From Bacteroidales bacterium UBA1722 (GTDB lineage Bacteria > Bacteroidota > Bacteroidia > Bacteroidales > UBA932), in the NCBI GenBank assembly GCA_002317435.1, contig DCIQ01000079.1, positions 1 to 6,141 on the forward strand: a DNA stretch of 6,141 bases. Direction: 5' to 3'. A program made the translations under genes and the position numbers. Below are positions 1 through 5,465 of this stretch, one piece after another. Position 1 is the first letter of the stretch, and each line of letters opens with the position of its first letter. Below the pieces are notes generated by a model. That model saw nothing but the letters and a program-made list of their open reading frames with translations, was not told where the DNA came from and made no database searches.

Positions 1-583
1 CGGTACTGCCTATTCTGTTTTTCATACAGTCAGCCAGATTGAGTTCATAGCTTTTTTTCAGAGCCTCATCCGTGAGCGGTGATTTGATGCCGGTACCTAT
101 GAGTGTTTCCAAAACGGGGATATAATACTCTTCATTGCGATAATCGGAGTTCACCCCGTAGAGGATGTTCTCTGCAGTAGTGCAGAAGAAATCGAATACG
201 TGAACGGCGGAGGTGTCGGCAAGAGCCGTCTTCTCCAGCTTTTCCATAAGCTTTTTCTGGGCATTCAATCCTTCACCCGAGGGGAGGCTCCAGATAATTT
301 CCACATAACTTATGAAGTGCTGCAGGAGATCATTCCTGAGAACCCCTCCGATGCGCGTGGAATCGTCATCTGCAGACCATACGGCCGCCGAATCCAGATA
401 ATGGTCCCACATATGTTTGGAAAGATATGTCAGGGTCTCATACTGGTCTGTGATGAGAGTCGGAACACTGACTTCGGGGAAAGGTTTCGGATATGACACT
501 ATGTCATTATTTCCGTGCGTGCTCAGACAGCTGTTGAGTACGGAGACGGAAATCAGCGCAAATGTAATCAGAGTGAACCTCAT
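1..583 (-). CDS. DUF5106-type lipoprotein, partial (C-terminal part beyond the left edge)
   Basis: Translated from the ATG at 583, this open frame runs 194 residues without a stop to the window edge, so only the N-terminal part is present. The first 19 residues form a short signal peptide with a hydrophobic core (about residues 3-16) ending in a lipobox-like L-N-S-C with Cys19, so an envelope-anchored lipoprotein is likely. Asn before Ser is unusual but tolerated in Bacteroidota lipoboxes. Residues about 35-63 (FPEV..PTLITD..E...YL..H.WDHY) resemble the start of DUF5106, a helical domain that in this phylum usually precedes a thioredoxin-like (AhpC/TSA) domain. The last visible residues, NRIGST at 189-194, match the linker that normally leads into that domain, so a thiol-redox lipoprotein is inferred, not seen. 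The gene starts 19 nt after the tRNA-Gln CCA with no promoter box between. No Shine-Dalgarno is visible. Confidence 0.8.
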   Translation of the reverse strand, partial: MRFTLITFALISVSVLNSCLSTHGNNDIVSYPKPFPEVSVPTLITDQYETLTYLSKHMWDHYLDSAAVWSADDDSTRIGGVLRNDLLQHFISYVEIIWSLPSGEGLNAQKKLMEKLEKTALADTSAVHVFDFFCTTAENILYGVNSDYRNEEYYIPVLETLIGTGIKSPLTDEALKKSYELNLADCMKNRIGST

Positions 584-602
584 AAGAAGAAATGAGAGTT
601 TA

Positions 603-676
603 TGGTTGACCTAAGAAGATTCGAACTTCTACAGACAGAACCAAAATCTGTAGTGCTACCATTACACCATAGGTCA
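603..676 (-). tRNA. tRNA-Gln (anticodon UUG), CCA encoded
   Basis: Read on the minus strand, the gene folds as a complete cloverleaf. The acceptor stem is TGACCTA/TAGGTCA. The D arm is GTGT-AATGGTA-GCAC, and the anticodon stem is ACAGA/TCTGT around the loop TTTTGGT, giving anticodon TTG. The T arm is AGAAG-TTCGAAT-CTTCT. The discriminator A lies at 606, followed by an encoded CCA at 605-603. The U1-A72 first pair is a typical identity feature of glutamine tRNAs. The body is 71 nt plus CCA. A perfect Bacteroidota -7 box lies 13 nt upstream. No terminator separates it from the lipoprotein gene downstream, so the 3' end is probably freed by RNase processing. Confidence 0.97.
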
Positions 677-684
677 GTGTTGTC

Positions 685-696
685 GCTGCAAAGATA
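685..696 (-). promoter_or_regulatory. Promoter -7 element for tRNA-Gln
   Basis: The minus strand reads TATCTTTGCAGC, a perfect match to the Bacteroidota -7 consensus TAnnTTTG, ending 8 nt before the first tRNA base. No convincing TTG-type -33 box is seen at the usual 19-21 nt spacing; a TTTG exists at 707-710 but is too close. An eight-T run lies directly upstream of the box. Confidence 0.7.
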
Positions 697-749
697 AAAA
701 AAAATCCAAATAATGAGCACCGCGGAAAATTCTGTCCGTGCACGGCTGC

Positions 750-1214
750 TTATGCCAGCCAGGGGAGATGACCTCCGAAACAGTGGAACAGAAGGGTCCA
801 TGCCGCGAATCTTGAAGCCTTCCCGAGGAGCATATATATGGAACATTTCCAGGGATTGAGTTTATAGAACCCCAGGGCGATGGCGAACACGTCCCCGACA
901 AACGGAAGCCAGGTCATAAAAGCCAGAAGTGCTCCGTACCTGTCCACTTTGGATTTCTGTCTTTCAAGAGTATCCCGTTTCACCCTGAACCATTTCTCTA
1001 TCCATTCCCATCTGCCGGCCCAACCTATGGCGAAAGAGGTCAGCCCGCCGAGCCAGTTTCCCGAAGTGGCCCAAATCAGGGAGAGAACCGGATCTCCGCC
1101 TCCCATCAGGATGCCCACAAGCAGGATGTCTGAAGAAAACGGAACGACGGTGGCCGCCACGAACGAGCCGATGAACAGCCCTATATATCCCCAGCCTGCC
1201 AATAAATCGATCAT
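750..1214 (-). CDS. YqaA-type VTT/SNARE-associated small membrane protein
   Basis: This 154-residue integral membrane protein resembles the YqaA branch (COG1238) of the DedA/VTT superfamily; E. coli YqaA is about 142 residues. Landmarks are an N-terminal hydrophobic helix (about 9-24), Pro25 followed by a second hydrophobic stretch (about 30-50), GNWLGGL at 52-58, the charged loop at 68-92, YGALLAFMTWLPFVGD at 93-108 with the family's P-x-x-G-D signature, and GKASR at 131-135. DedA-superfamily proteins are linked to lipid scrambling/flipping and membrane homeostasis, but the specific role of YqaA-type members is not settled. The start at 1214 was chosen because it begins just before the conserved helix and lies 5 nt after the tadA stop; longer in-frame starts would extend into tadA. 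Co-transcription with tadA is likely. No clear intrinsic terminator follows. Confidence 0.85.
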   Translation of the reverse strand: MIDLLAGWGYIGLFIGSFVAATVVPFSSDILLVGILMGGGDPVLSLIWATSGNWLGGLTSFAIGWAGRWEWIEKWFRVKRDTLERQKSKVDRYGALLAFMTWLPFVGDVFAIALGFYKLNPWKCSIYMLLGKASRFAAWTLLFHCFGGHLPWLA

Positions 1215-1219
1215 CCTGA

Positions 1220-1672
1220 TTATCTGAGTGTCTTGAAAAAATCGGAAACTGTCCGGCCACATTCTTCGGCGAGTATTCCGGAAATGACATTCGTTCTGGG
1301 ATGGAGCAGGGACGGGGAGAAGAGGGAGTATCCCCTCTTGGGATCGGAGGCTCCGTAGACTATGTTCCCTATCTGGGCCCAGGCCAGAGCGGCGGCGCAC
1401 ATGGGGCAAGGCTCCACCGTGACGTAGATGGAACAGTCCGTAAGATATTTTCCGCCGTACCTGTCCGTGGCCATGGTGATGGCTTGCATCTCTGCGTGAG
1501 CTGTGGGGTCATTGAGCGTCTCGTTCAGATTATGTGCCCTGGCGATGATGGTTCCTCCGCTGACTATGACTGCGCCGATGGGGATTTCTCCTTTCGATGC
1601 AGCTTTGAGGGCTTCTTTCAGGGCCTCCCTCATATAGTGTTCGTGGTCGGTATCGGTCAACGGCTTTTTCAT
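1220..1672 (-). CDS. tadA: tRNA-specific adenosine deaminase TadA (A34-to-I editing)
   Basis: This 150-residue protein belongs to the cytidine/deoxycytidylate deaminase superfamily. The zinc site is complete: H59-A-E61 (in PTAHAEMQAI) supplies a ligand and the proton-shuttling glutamate, and PCPMC at 88-92 supplies Cys89 and Cys92. Asn48 aligns with the substrate-contacting Asn46 of E. coli TadA. The family converts adenosine 34 of tRNA-Arg(ACG) to inosine so that one tRNA reads CGU, CGC and CGA. A free guanine/nucleoside deaminase is the main alternative, but the PTAHAEMQAI and EPCPMCAAAL context favours TadA. An in-frame ATG at 1738 would add 22 residues, but it lies upstream of the promoter box at 1696-1703, so MKKPL at 1672 is preferred. 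The first gene of a likely tadA-yqaA operon, it is divergent from groES. Confidence 0.93.
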   Translation of the reverse strand: MKKPLTDTDHEHYMREALKEALKAASKGEIPIGAVIVSGGTIIARAHNLNETLNDPTAHAEMQAITMATDRYGGKYLTDCSIYVTVEPCPMCAAALAWAQIGNIVYGASDPKRGYSLFSPSLLHPRTNVISGILAEECGRTVSDFFKTLR

Positions 1673-1691
1673 GATTGCTTTCCGGTTCGTG

Positions 1692-1726
1692 GCGGCAAAG
1701 ATAATGAATGACAAATTGTCACGAAA
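1692..1726 (-). promoter_or_regulatory. tadA promoter
   Basis: On the minus strand a perfect -7 box TATCTTTG (1703-1696, followed by CCGC) sits 19 nt downstream of TTTC (1726-1723), a one-mismatch version of the -33 TTTG element. The expected transcription start is near 1690, leaving a leader of about 18 nt before the tadA ATG at 1672. The spacer contains the palindrome at 1709-1721. Confidence 0.65.
1709..1721. repeat. 13-bp palindrome TGACAAATTGTCA in the tadA/groES divergent region
   Basis: Perfect 6-bp arms TGACAA and TTGTCA surround a single central base. It lies between the -33 and -7 boxes of the tadA promoter and overlaps the presumed -33 (ATTG at 1715-1718) of the groES promoter, so a protein bound here could affect both genes. 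Whether it is an operator is inference from position and symmetry only. Confidence 0.45.
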
Positions 1727-1746
1727 GCTATCTGGCATTTATTTTG
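1715..1746 (+). promoter_or_regulatory. Probable groESL promoter (non-canonical)
   Basis: ATTG at 1715-1718 is followed after 20 nt by TTATTTTG at 1739-1746. This resembles TAnnTTTG but has only one base between TA and TTTG, so it is weaker than the other promoters in the window. Transcription would start near 1752 and leave a leader of about 57 nt ending in an A/T-rich stretch before groES. No CIRCE operator (TTAGCACTC-N9-GAGTGCTAA) is present. Confidence 0.4.
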
Positions 1747-1808
1747 TGTTTCTCCGTGCGCTCTTATGAAGCAACAATAGAAAAAAACGACATAAAAATT
1801 TAATTATT

Positions 1809-2078
1809 ATGACTATCAGACCATTAGCAGACAGAGTCTTAGTAGAGCCCAAGGCCGCTGAGACCAAGACAGCTTCAGGAATCTTCATCCCCGATACAGC
1901 TAAAGAAAAACCACAGGAAGGCACGGTGGTGGCTGCCGGCGGCGGCAAGAAAGATGAGCCTATGGAAGTGAAAGTAGGTGACAGGGTCCTTTATGGTAAA
2001 TATTCAGGTTCCGAGATCACGGTGGACGGTAAGGATTATCTGATGATGCGCCAGTCCGATATCATGGCGATTCTTTAA
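1809..2078 (+). CDS. groES: Co-chaperonin GroES (Hsp10)
   Basis: At 89 residues this is a full-length 10-kDa co-chaperonin. A heptamer of this protein caps the GroEL ring and closes the folding chamber in the cytoplasm. The N-terminus TIRPLADRVLVEP is diagnostic. The flexible GroEL-binding loop is at about residues 16-30, with the hydrophobic tripeptide IFI at 25-27 taking the place of E. coli IVL. The roof hairpin region (VAAGGGKKDE, about 42-51) and the VKVGDRVLYGKYSG strand follow, and the protein ends in QSDIMAIL. It starts after an A/T-rich leader with no Shine-Dalgarno, as usual in this phylum. groEL follows 29 nt later on the same strand with no terminator between, forming the classic operon. 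Confidence 0.98.
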   Translation: MTIRPLADRVLVEPKAAETKTASGIFIPDTAKEKPQEGTVVAAGGGKKDEPMEVKVGDRVLYGKYSGSEITVDGKDYLMMRQSDIMAIL

Positions 2079-2107
2079 TTATCAATGACTTCTAAAGATT
2101 TACGATT

Positions 2108-3736
2108 ATGGCTAAAGAGATAAAGTTCAATATGGAAGCCCGCAACCTCATGAAAGAAGGTGCGGATGCTCTCGCAAATGCAGTTAAGGTGACTCTCGGT
2201 CCCAAAGGACGGAATGTCGTCATAGACAAGAAATTCGGTGCCCCTCAGGTGACCAAGGACGGTGTTACCGTGGCCAAGGAGATCGAATTGGAAGACAGAT
2301 TCCAGAATATGGGTGCCCAGATGGTAAAGGAAGTGGCATCCAAGACCAATGACCAGGCCGGTGACGGTACCACCACCGCCACAGTCCTCGCTCAGGAAAT
2401 AATTGCCGTAGGCTTGAAGAACGTAACGGCCGGTGCGAATCCCATGGACCTGAAACGCGGTATAGACAAGGCAGTGGAGGCTGTGGTGGCAGATCTTCGC
2501 AAGCAGACCAAAGAGGTCGGAAACGACATCTCGAAGGTGGAACAGATCGCTACCACTTCCGCGAACAATGACGCCTTCATCGGCAAACTTATCGCCGAGG
2601 CCATGTCGAAGGTGAACAACGAGGGTGTCATCACCGTAGAAGAGGCCAAAGGCACTGCCACAGAGGTGAAAGTGGTGGAAGGAATGCAGTTCGACAGAGG
2701 TTATATCTCTCCCTACTTCATGACCAATCCCGATAAGATGGAGACGGTTCTCGACGCTCCCAAGGTACTTGTCACAGATAAGAAGATATCTTCGATGAAA
2801 GACCTTCTTCCGATTCTCGAACCCATCGCACGCGATGGCAAATCCCTTCTCATCATAGCTGAGGATGTAGATGGTGAAGCGCTTACCACTCTCGTGGTGA
2901 ACAGACTCCGCGGTACGTTGAAAGTGGCTGCAGTGAAGGCTCCCGGTTTCGGTGACCGCCGTAAAGAGATGCTCCGTGACATCGCTATCCTGACAGGCGG
3001 TCAGGTAATCAGCGAAGAACAGGGCTTCACACTCGAAAAGGCCACTCCCGACATGCTTGGCGAGGCTGAGAAGATAACCATTGACAAGGAGACTACCACC
3101 ATCGTGAACGGTAAGGGTGACAAGCAGCAGATCGCGGAACGCGTAGCCCAGATCCGCAAGCAGATATCAACCACCACTTCCGATTATGACCGTGAGAAAC
3201 TTCAGGAGAGACTTGCCAAACTTTCAGGCGGTGTGGCTGTCCTCTATGTAGGTGCAGCTTCCGAAGTCGAGATGAAGGAGAAGAAGGACAGGGTGGAGGA
3301 TGCTCTCAATGCCACACGTGCCGCTGTGGAAGAAGGTATCATCCCCGGCGGCGGTGTCGCTCTGGTTCGTGCCATCGATTCCCTGAAAGAAGTCAAGGCT
3401 GACAATGATGACGAGAAGACAGGTATCAATATCATCGCCAAGGCCATCGAGGCTCCTCTGCGCATGATTGTGGAAAATGCCGGAATGGAAGGCAGTGTCG
3501 TAGTGAACAAGGTTCGTGAAGGTAAGGCCGACTTCGGTTACAATGCCCGTACGGACGTATACGAAAACCTGCTTGAGGCCGGTGTCATCGACCCTACCAA
3601 GGTGACCCGTATCGCTCTTCAGAATGCCGCTTCAGTGGCAGGAATGTTCCTCACCACCGAATGTGTGCTTGCCGACAAGAAAGAGGAAGCACCGGCAGTT
3701 CCCCCGATGAATCCCGGTATGGGCGGGATGATGTAG
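2108..3736 (+). CDS. groEL: Chaperonin GroEL (Hsp60)
   Basis: A complete 542-residue 60-kDa chaperonin subunit, which assembles into a double-ring 14-mer and folds proteins with ATP together with GroES. The equatorial ATP site is visible: TLGPKGRNV at 29-37, VTKDG with Asp51, GDGTTT at 85-90 with Asp86, and the hydrolytic aspartate at 398 in RVEDALNATRAAVEEG, followed by the IPGGGVAL nucleotide-binding loop. The apical domain (about 190-375) contains the expected MQFDRGYISPYF entry and KAPGFGDRRKEML segment. The C-terminus ends in the typical flexible tail PGMGGMM. No substitutions were noticed at the ATP-site residues checked. Start ATG at 2108 gives the family N-terminus MAKEIKFNMEAR. An intrinsic terminator begins 26 nt after the stop. 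Confidence 0.99.
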   Translation: MAKEIKFNMEARNLMKEGADALANAVKVTLGPKGRNVVIDKKFGAPQVTKDGVTVAKEIELEDRFQNMGAQMVKEVASKTNDQAGDGTTTATVLAQEIIAVGLKNVTAGANPMDLKRGIDKAVEAVVADLRKQTKEVGNDISKVEQIATTSANNDAFIGKLIAEAMSKVNNEGVITVEEAKGTATEVKVVEGMQFDRGYISPYFMTNPDKMETVLDAPKVLVTDKKISSMKDLLPILEPIARDGKSLLIIAEDVDGEALTTLVVNRLRGTLKVAAVKAPGFGDRRKEMLRDIAILTGGQVISEEQGFTLEKATPDMLGEAEKITIDKETTTIVNGKGDKQQIAERVAQIRKQISTTTSDYDREKLQERLAKLSGGVAVLYVGAASEVEMKEKKDRVEDALNATRAAVEEGIIPGGGVALVRAIDSLKEVKADNDDEKTGINIIAKAIEAPLRMIVENAGMEGSVVVNKVREGKADFGYNARTDVYENLLEAGVIDPTKVTRIALQNAASVAGMFLTTECVLADKKEEAPAVPPMNPGMGGMM

Positions 3737-3762
3737 GATTCTTTTCTCAGGATGTGAAACAG

Positions 3763-3793
3763 GCGGCCTCCCTTCGCGGGAAGGCCGCTTTTT
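3763..3793 (+). terminator. Intrinsic terminator of groESL
   Basis: The left arm GCGGCCTCCC (3763-3772) pairs with GGGAAGGCCGC (3778-3788), leaving one bulged A and the loop TTCGC. A run of five T follows at 3789-3793. G/C-rich stem plus U-tract is the textbook form. The transporter promoter begins immediately downstream. Confidence 0.9.
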
Positions 3794-3807
3794 CATATAT
3801 TTGCGGC
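3773..3807 (+). promoter_or_regulatory. Promoter for the chromate-transporter pair
   Basis: TATATTTG at 3796-3803 matches TAnnTTTG exactly and continues CGGC. At 19 nt upstream lies only a poor -33 match, TTCG (3773-3776), in the loop of the groEL terminator. Transcription would start around 3808-3811, essentially at the ATG at 3812. Confidence 0.6.
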
Positions 3808-3811
3808 AGTT

Positions 3812-4336
3812 ATGCTCAGGCAGTTGTTCGGAACGTTTTTCAAGATAGGCCTCTTCACCATAGGAAGCGGTTATGCGATGATTCCCCTCATCCAGAGGGA
3901 GGTGGTGGATAACCGGAAGTGGTTTACCGAGGAGGATTTTCTGGATCAGTTCGCTCTGGCCCAGTCCTCTCCCGGTCCGTTCGCGTTGAATACAGCTATT
4001 TTCGTGGGGTATCGTATGCGGGGTGTTCCGGGAGCTCTGGTCTCGATGCTGGGGGTCACGCTCCCTCCGTTTTTCATCATGCTCCTGATAGCGGCCTGTC
4101 TTACAGGTTTCCGTGAAAACCGTTGGGTGGATGCCGCTTTCAGCGGTATGCGGCCTGCGGTGCTTTCGCTCATAGTGGTTCCGTTCATCCGCTATCTGTC
4201 CAGAATGAAATGGCCTGCGGTCCTGACGGCATCCGGAATCGCCCTGACGATATGGCTTCTCGGTGTGTCTCCCACATATCTTATACTCGGCGGCGCCGCC
4301 ATCGGCGTCATTCTGACATTTTTCCGGAGGAAATGA
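3812..4336 (+). CDS. Short-chain chromate transporter (CHR family), first subunit
   Basis: This 174-residue membrane protein is a single CHR domain. The family signatures are present: FKIGLFTIGSGYAMIPLI at 10-27 followed by the charged REVVD, and QSSPGPFALNTAIFVGYR at 51-68 with the S-P-G-P-x-x-x-N core. Several hydrophobic segments follow (about 76-99, 117-131 and 139-171). Long CHR proteins contain two such domains and expel chromate; short ones occur as adjacent pairs that act together, as in Bacillus subtilis. Here the partner overlaps the stop. The real substrate is unknown; many CHR proteins have not been tested on chromate. The start is fixed by the conserved N-terminal helix and by the lack of an upstream in-frame start. 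The stop TGA at 4334 overlaps the next ATG, so translation is probably coupled. Confidence 0.88.
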   Translation: MLRQLFGTFFKIGLFTIGSGYAMIPLIQREVVDNRKWFTEEDFLDQFALAQSSPGPFALNTAIFVGYRMRGVPGALVSMLGVTLPPFFIMLLIAACLTGFRENRWVDAAFSGMRPAVLSLIVVPFIRYLSRMKWPAVLTASGIALTIWLLGVSPTYLILGGAAIGVILTFFRRK

Positions 4337-4863
4337 TATATCTCGAACTTCTTTGGTCTTACCTGAAGATAGGATTCTTCGGATTCGGAGGGGGATATGC
4401 GATGTTGTCGCTCATATCCGACGAGATAGTCGTCAGGCACGGATGGCTTACTGCGGTCCAGTTCCACGATATAATCGCCGTTTCGCAGATGACCCCGGGT
4501 CCCATCGCCATAAACTGCGCCACCTATGTGGGCTATATGGTGACCGGAAACGTATGGGGTTCGCTGATAGCCACTTTCGCCGTTTCTCTGCCTCCGATGA
4601 CCATAATGATGACCATCTGCAGATTTTATGTGCGGGTGAGGAACAGCAGATACATGAAAGGTGCCCTCGATGTCATCAGACCGGTTACGGTAGGTATGAT
4701 AGGTGCTGCTGCGCTGATGCTCTGCAATCGTCAGACATTTCCTCACGGATGGGTCTCCTGCGCCATATTCGTCGCCGCACTTGCGGCCACCTGGTTGAAG
4801 GTGCATCCTATCATAGTTATATCTGCCGCCGCCGCAATGGGCATATTGACGGAGATTTTTTGA
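4333..4863 (+). CDS. Short-chain chromate transporter (CHR family), second subunit
   Basis: A 176-residue single-domain CHR membrane protein. Its signatures are LKIGFFGFGGGYAMLSLI at 11-28, followed by SDEIV, and SQMTPGPIAINCATYVGY at 51-68. It carries the fuller GFGGGYAM and T-P-G-P forms where the upstream subunit has TIGSGYAM and S-P-G-P, so the two subunits have diverged and are more likely a heterodimer than a recent duplication. ATG at 4333 overlaps the upstream TGA (ATGA). A GGAGG at 4326-4330 lies only 2 nt before the ATG, too close for normal Shine-Dalgarno pairing, and it also encodes Arg-Arg of the upstream protein. A longer in-frame start at 4123 lies inside the first gene and lacks family similarity. 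The gene is followed by the inverted repeat at 4891-4918. Confidence 0.9.
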   Translation: MIYLELLWSYLKIGFFGFGGGYAMLSLISDEIVVRHGWLTAVQFHDIIAVSQMTPGPIAINCATYVGYMVTGNVWGSLIATFAVSLPPMTIMMTICRFYVRVRNSRYMKGALDVIRPVTVGMIGAAALMLCNRQTFPHGWVSCAIFVAALAATWLKVHPIIVISAAAAMGILTEIF

Positions 4864-4890
4864 GATTTCACGGGGGCAATGTGTTTCATA

Positions 4891-4918
4891 ATCAAGTTAT
4901 TTTTGATGATAACTTGAT
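4891..4918. repeat. Perfect 10-bp inverted repeat upstream of rplM
   Basis: The arms ATCAAGTTAT (4891-4900) and ATAACTTGAT (4909-4918) enclose an 8-nt loop. The element follows the transporter pair by 27 nt, and its right arm contains the -33 TTG (4914-4916) of the rplM promoter. TGTTTCA occurs directly repeated at 4882-4888 and 4918-4924, on either side. No T-run follows either arm, so it may be an operator, or a U-tract-less terminator for the transporter operon. Confidence 0.6.
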
Positions 4919-4947
4919 GTTTCAAAATAAATGTCTATATTTGCAGC
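4914..4947 (+). promoter_or_regulatory. rplM-rpsI promoter
   Basis: TTG at 4914-4916, a 19-nt spacer, then TATATTTG at 4936-4943 continuing CAGC: this is the best complete match in the window to the Bacteroidota -33/-7 promoter. Transcription should start near 4949-4951, giving a leader of about 55 nt before the GTG at 5006. Confidence 0.8.
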
Positions 4948-4963
4948 CCCCAAAATTATGGGG
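4947..4963 (+). promoter_or_regulatory. Short hairpin at the 5' end of the rplM leader
   Basis: CCCC(C) at 4947-4951 can pair with GGGG at 4960-4963 across an A/T-only loop, right at the expected transcript start. It is followed by an A/T-rich stretch in which ATTTTT and AAAAAT could form a weaker second helix. It could stabilise the mRNA 5' end or form part of an L13 autoregulatory leader; the sequence alone does not decide. Confidence 0.35.
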
Positions 4964-5005
4964 AATCGCAACATTTTTTATAGTATTAACTTAAAAATCA
5001 ACACA

Positions 5006-5461
5006 GTGGACACACTTAGCTACAAAACAGTGTCGGCGACACCCGCTTCCATACAGAAGGAGTGGGTAGTGGTTGATGCCACCGATCAGATCCTTGGCAG
5101 ACTTGCTTCCAAAGTAGCAGAGATGCTGCGCGGAAAGTACAAAGTTAATTTCACCCCGAACCTTGACTGCGGTGATAACGTTATCGTCATCAACTGCGAG
5201 AAGGTACGTTTCACAGGGAAGAAATTGACTGACAAGGTTTACGTTCGTCATACCGGATATCCCGGAGGACAGCGTTTCGCCACCCCCAAGGAACTGCTCG
5301 CACGCAAGCCCGAAGCCGTAGTGGAAGAAGCCGTAAAGGGTATGCTTCCCAAAACCAGACTTGGTAACAAACTGTACAGCAACCTCTACGTTTATGCAGG
5401 TGCTGAACATCCCCACCAGGCCCAGAATCCCAAAATTATTAATTTAAACGATTTAAAGTAA
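5006..5461 (+). CDS. rplM: Large-subunit ribosomal protein L13 (uL13), GTG start
   Basis: A 151-residue L13, an early-assembling 50S protein that binds 23S rRNA. The N-terminus (M)DTLSYKTVSA is the usual Bacteroidia form, and EWVVVDATDQILGRLAS (19-35), HTGYPGG (82-88), KGMLPKTRLG (111-120) and YVYAGAEHPHQAQNP (128-142) are family landmarks. Translation therefore begins at GTG 5006. An in-frame ATG at 4931 would add 25 residues, but it lies upstream of the -7 box (4936-4943), so it cannot be on the transcript made from that promoter, and the extension has no family counterpart. No Shine-Dalgarno is seen; the sequence before the GTG is A-rich. rpsI follows after 4 nt, the conserved L13-S9 operon. 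Confidence 0.97.
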   Translation: MDTLSYKTVSATPASIQKEWVVVDATDQILGRLASKVAEMLRGKYKVNFTPNLDCGDNVIVINCEKVRFTGKKLTDKVYVRHTGYPGGQRFATPKELLARKPEAVVEEAVKGMLPKTRLGNKLYSNLYVYAGAEHPHQAQNPKIINLNDLK

Positions 5462-5465
5462 ACAG

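Noticed and set aside
200..614. Short plus-strand open frames at the left end
   Set aside because: They are antisense to the lipoprotein frame, whose signal peptide, lipobox and DUF5106-like start give it much better support.
697..749. Possible terminator after the yqaA-type gene (GCAC/GTGC pairing and an eight-T run on the minus strand)
   Set aside because: The potential stem is broken by a three-base bulge and is separated from the T-run by about 10 nt, so it does not form a convincing intrinsic terminator.
1301..1711. 136-codon plus-strand open frame opposite tadA
   Set aside because: Antisense to a clear deaminase gene with an intact zinc site; glycine-rich, low-complexity translation with no support.
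4192..4806. 204-codon open frame on the minus strand opposite the transporter genes
   Set aside because: It lies antisense to two well-supported CHR genes, its translation is rich in His, Arg and Ser with no recognisable domain, and it has no promoter. It is a by-product of codon use on the other strand.
4353..4994. 213-codon plus-strand open frame overlapping the second transporter gene
   Set aside because: It is an out-of-frame reading of the transporter, Arg/His-rich without family similarity, and it would run through the rplM promoter.
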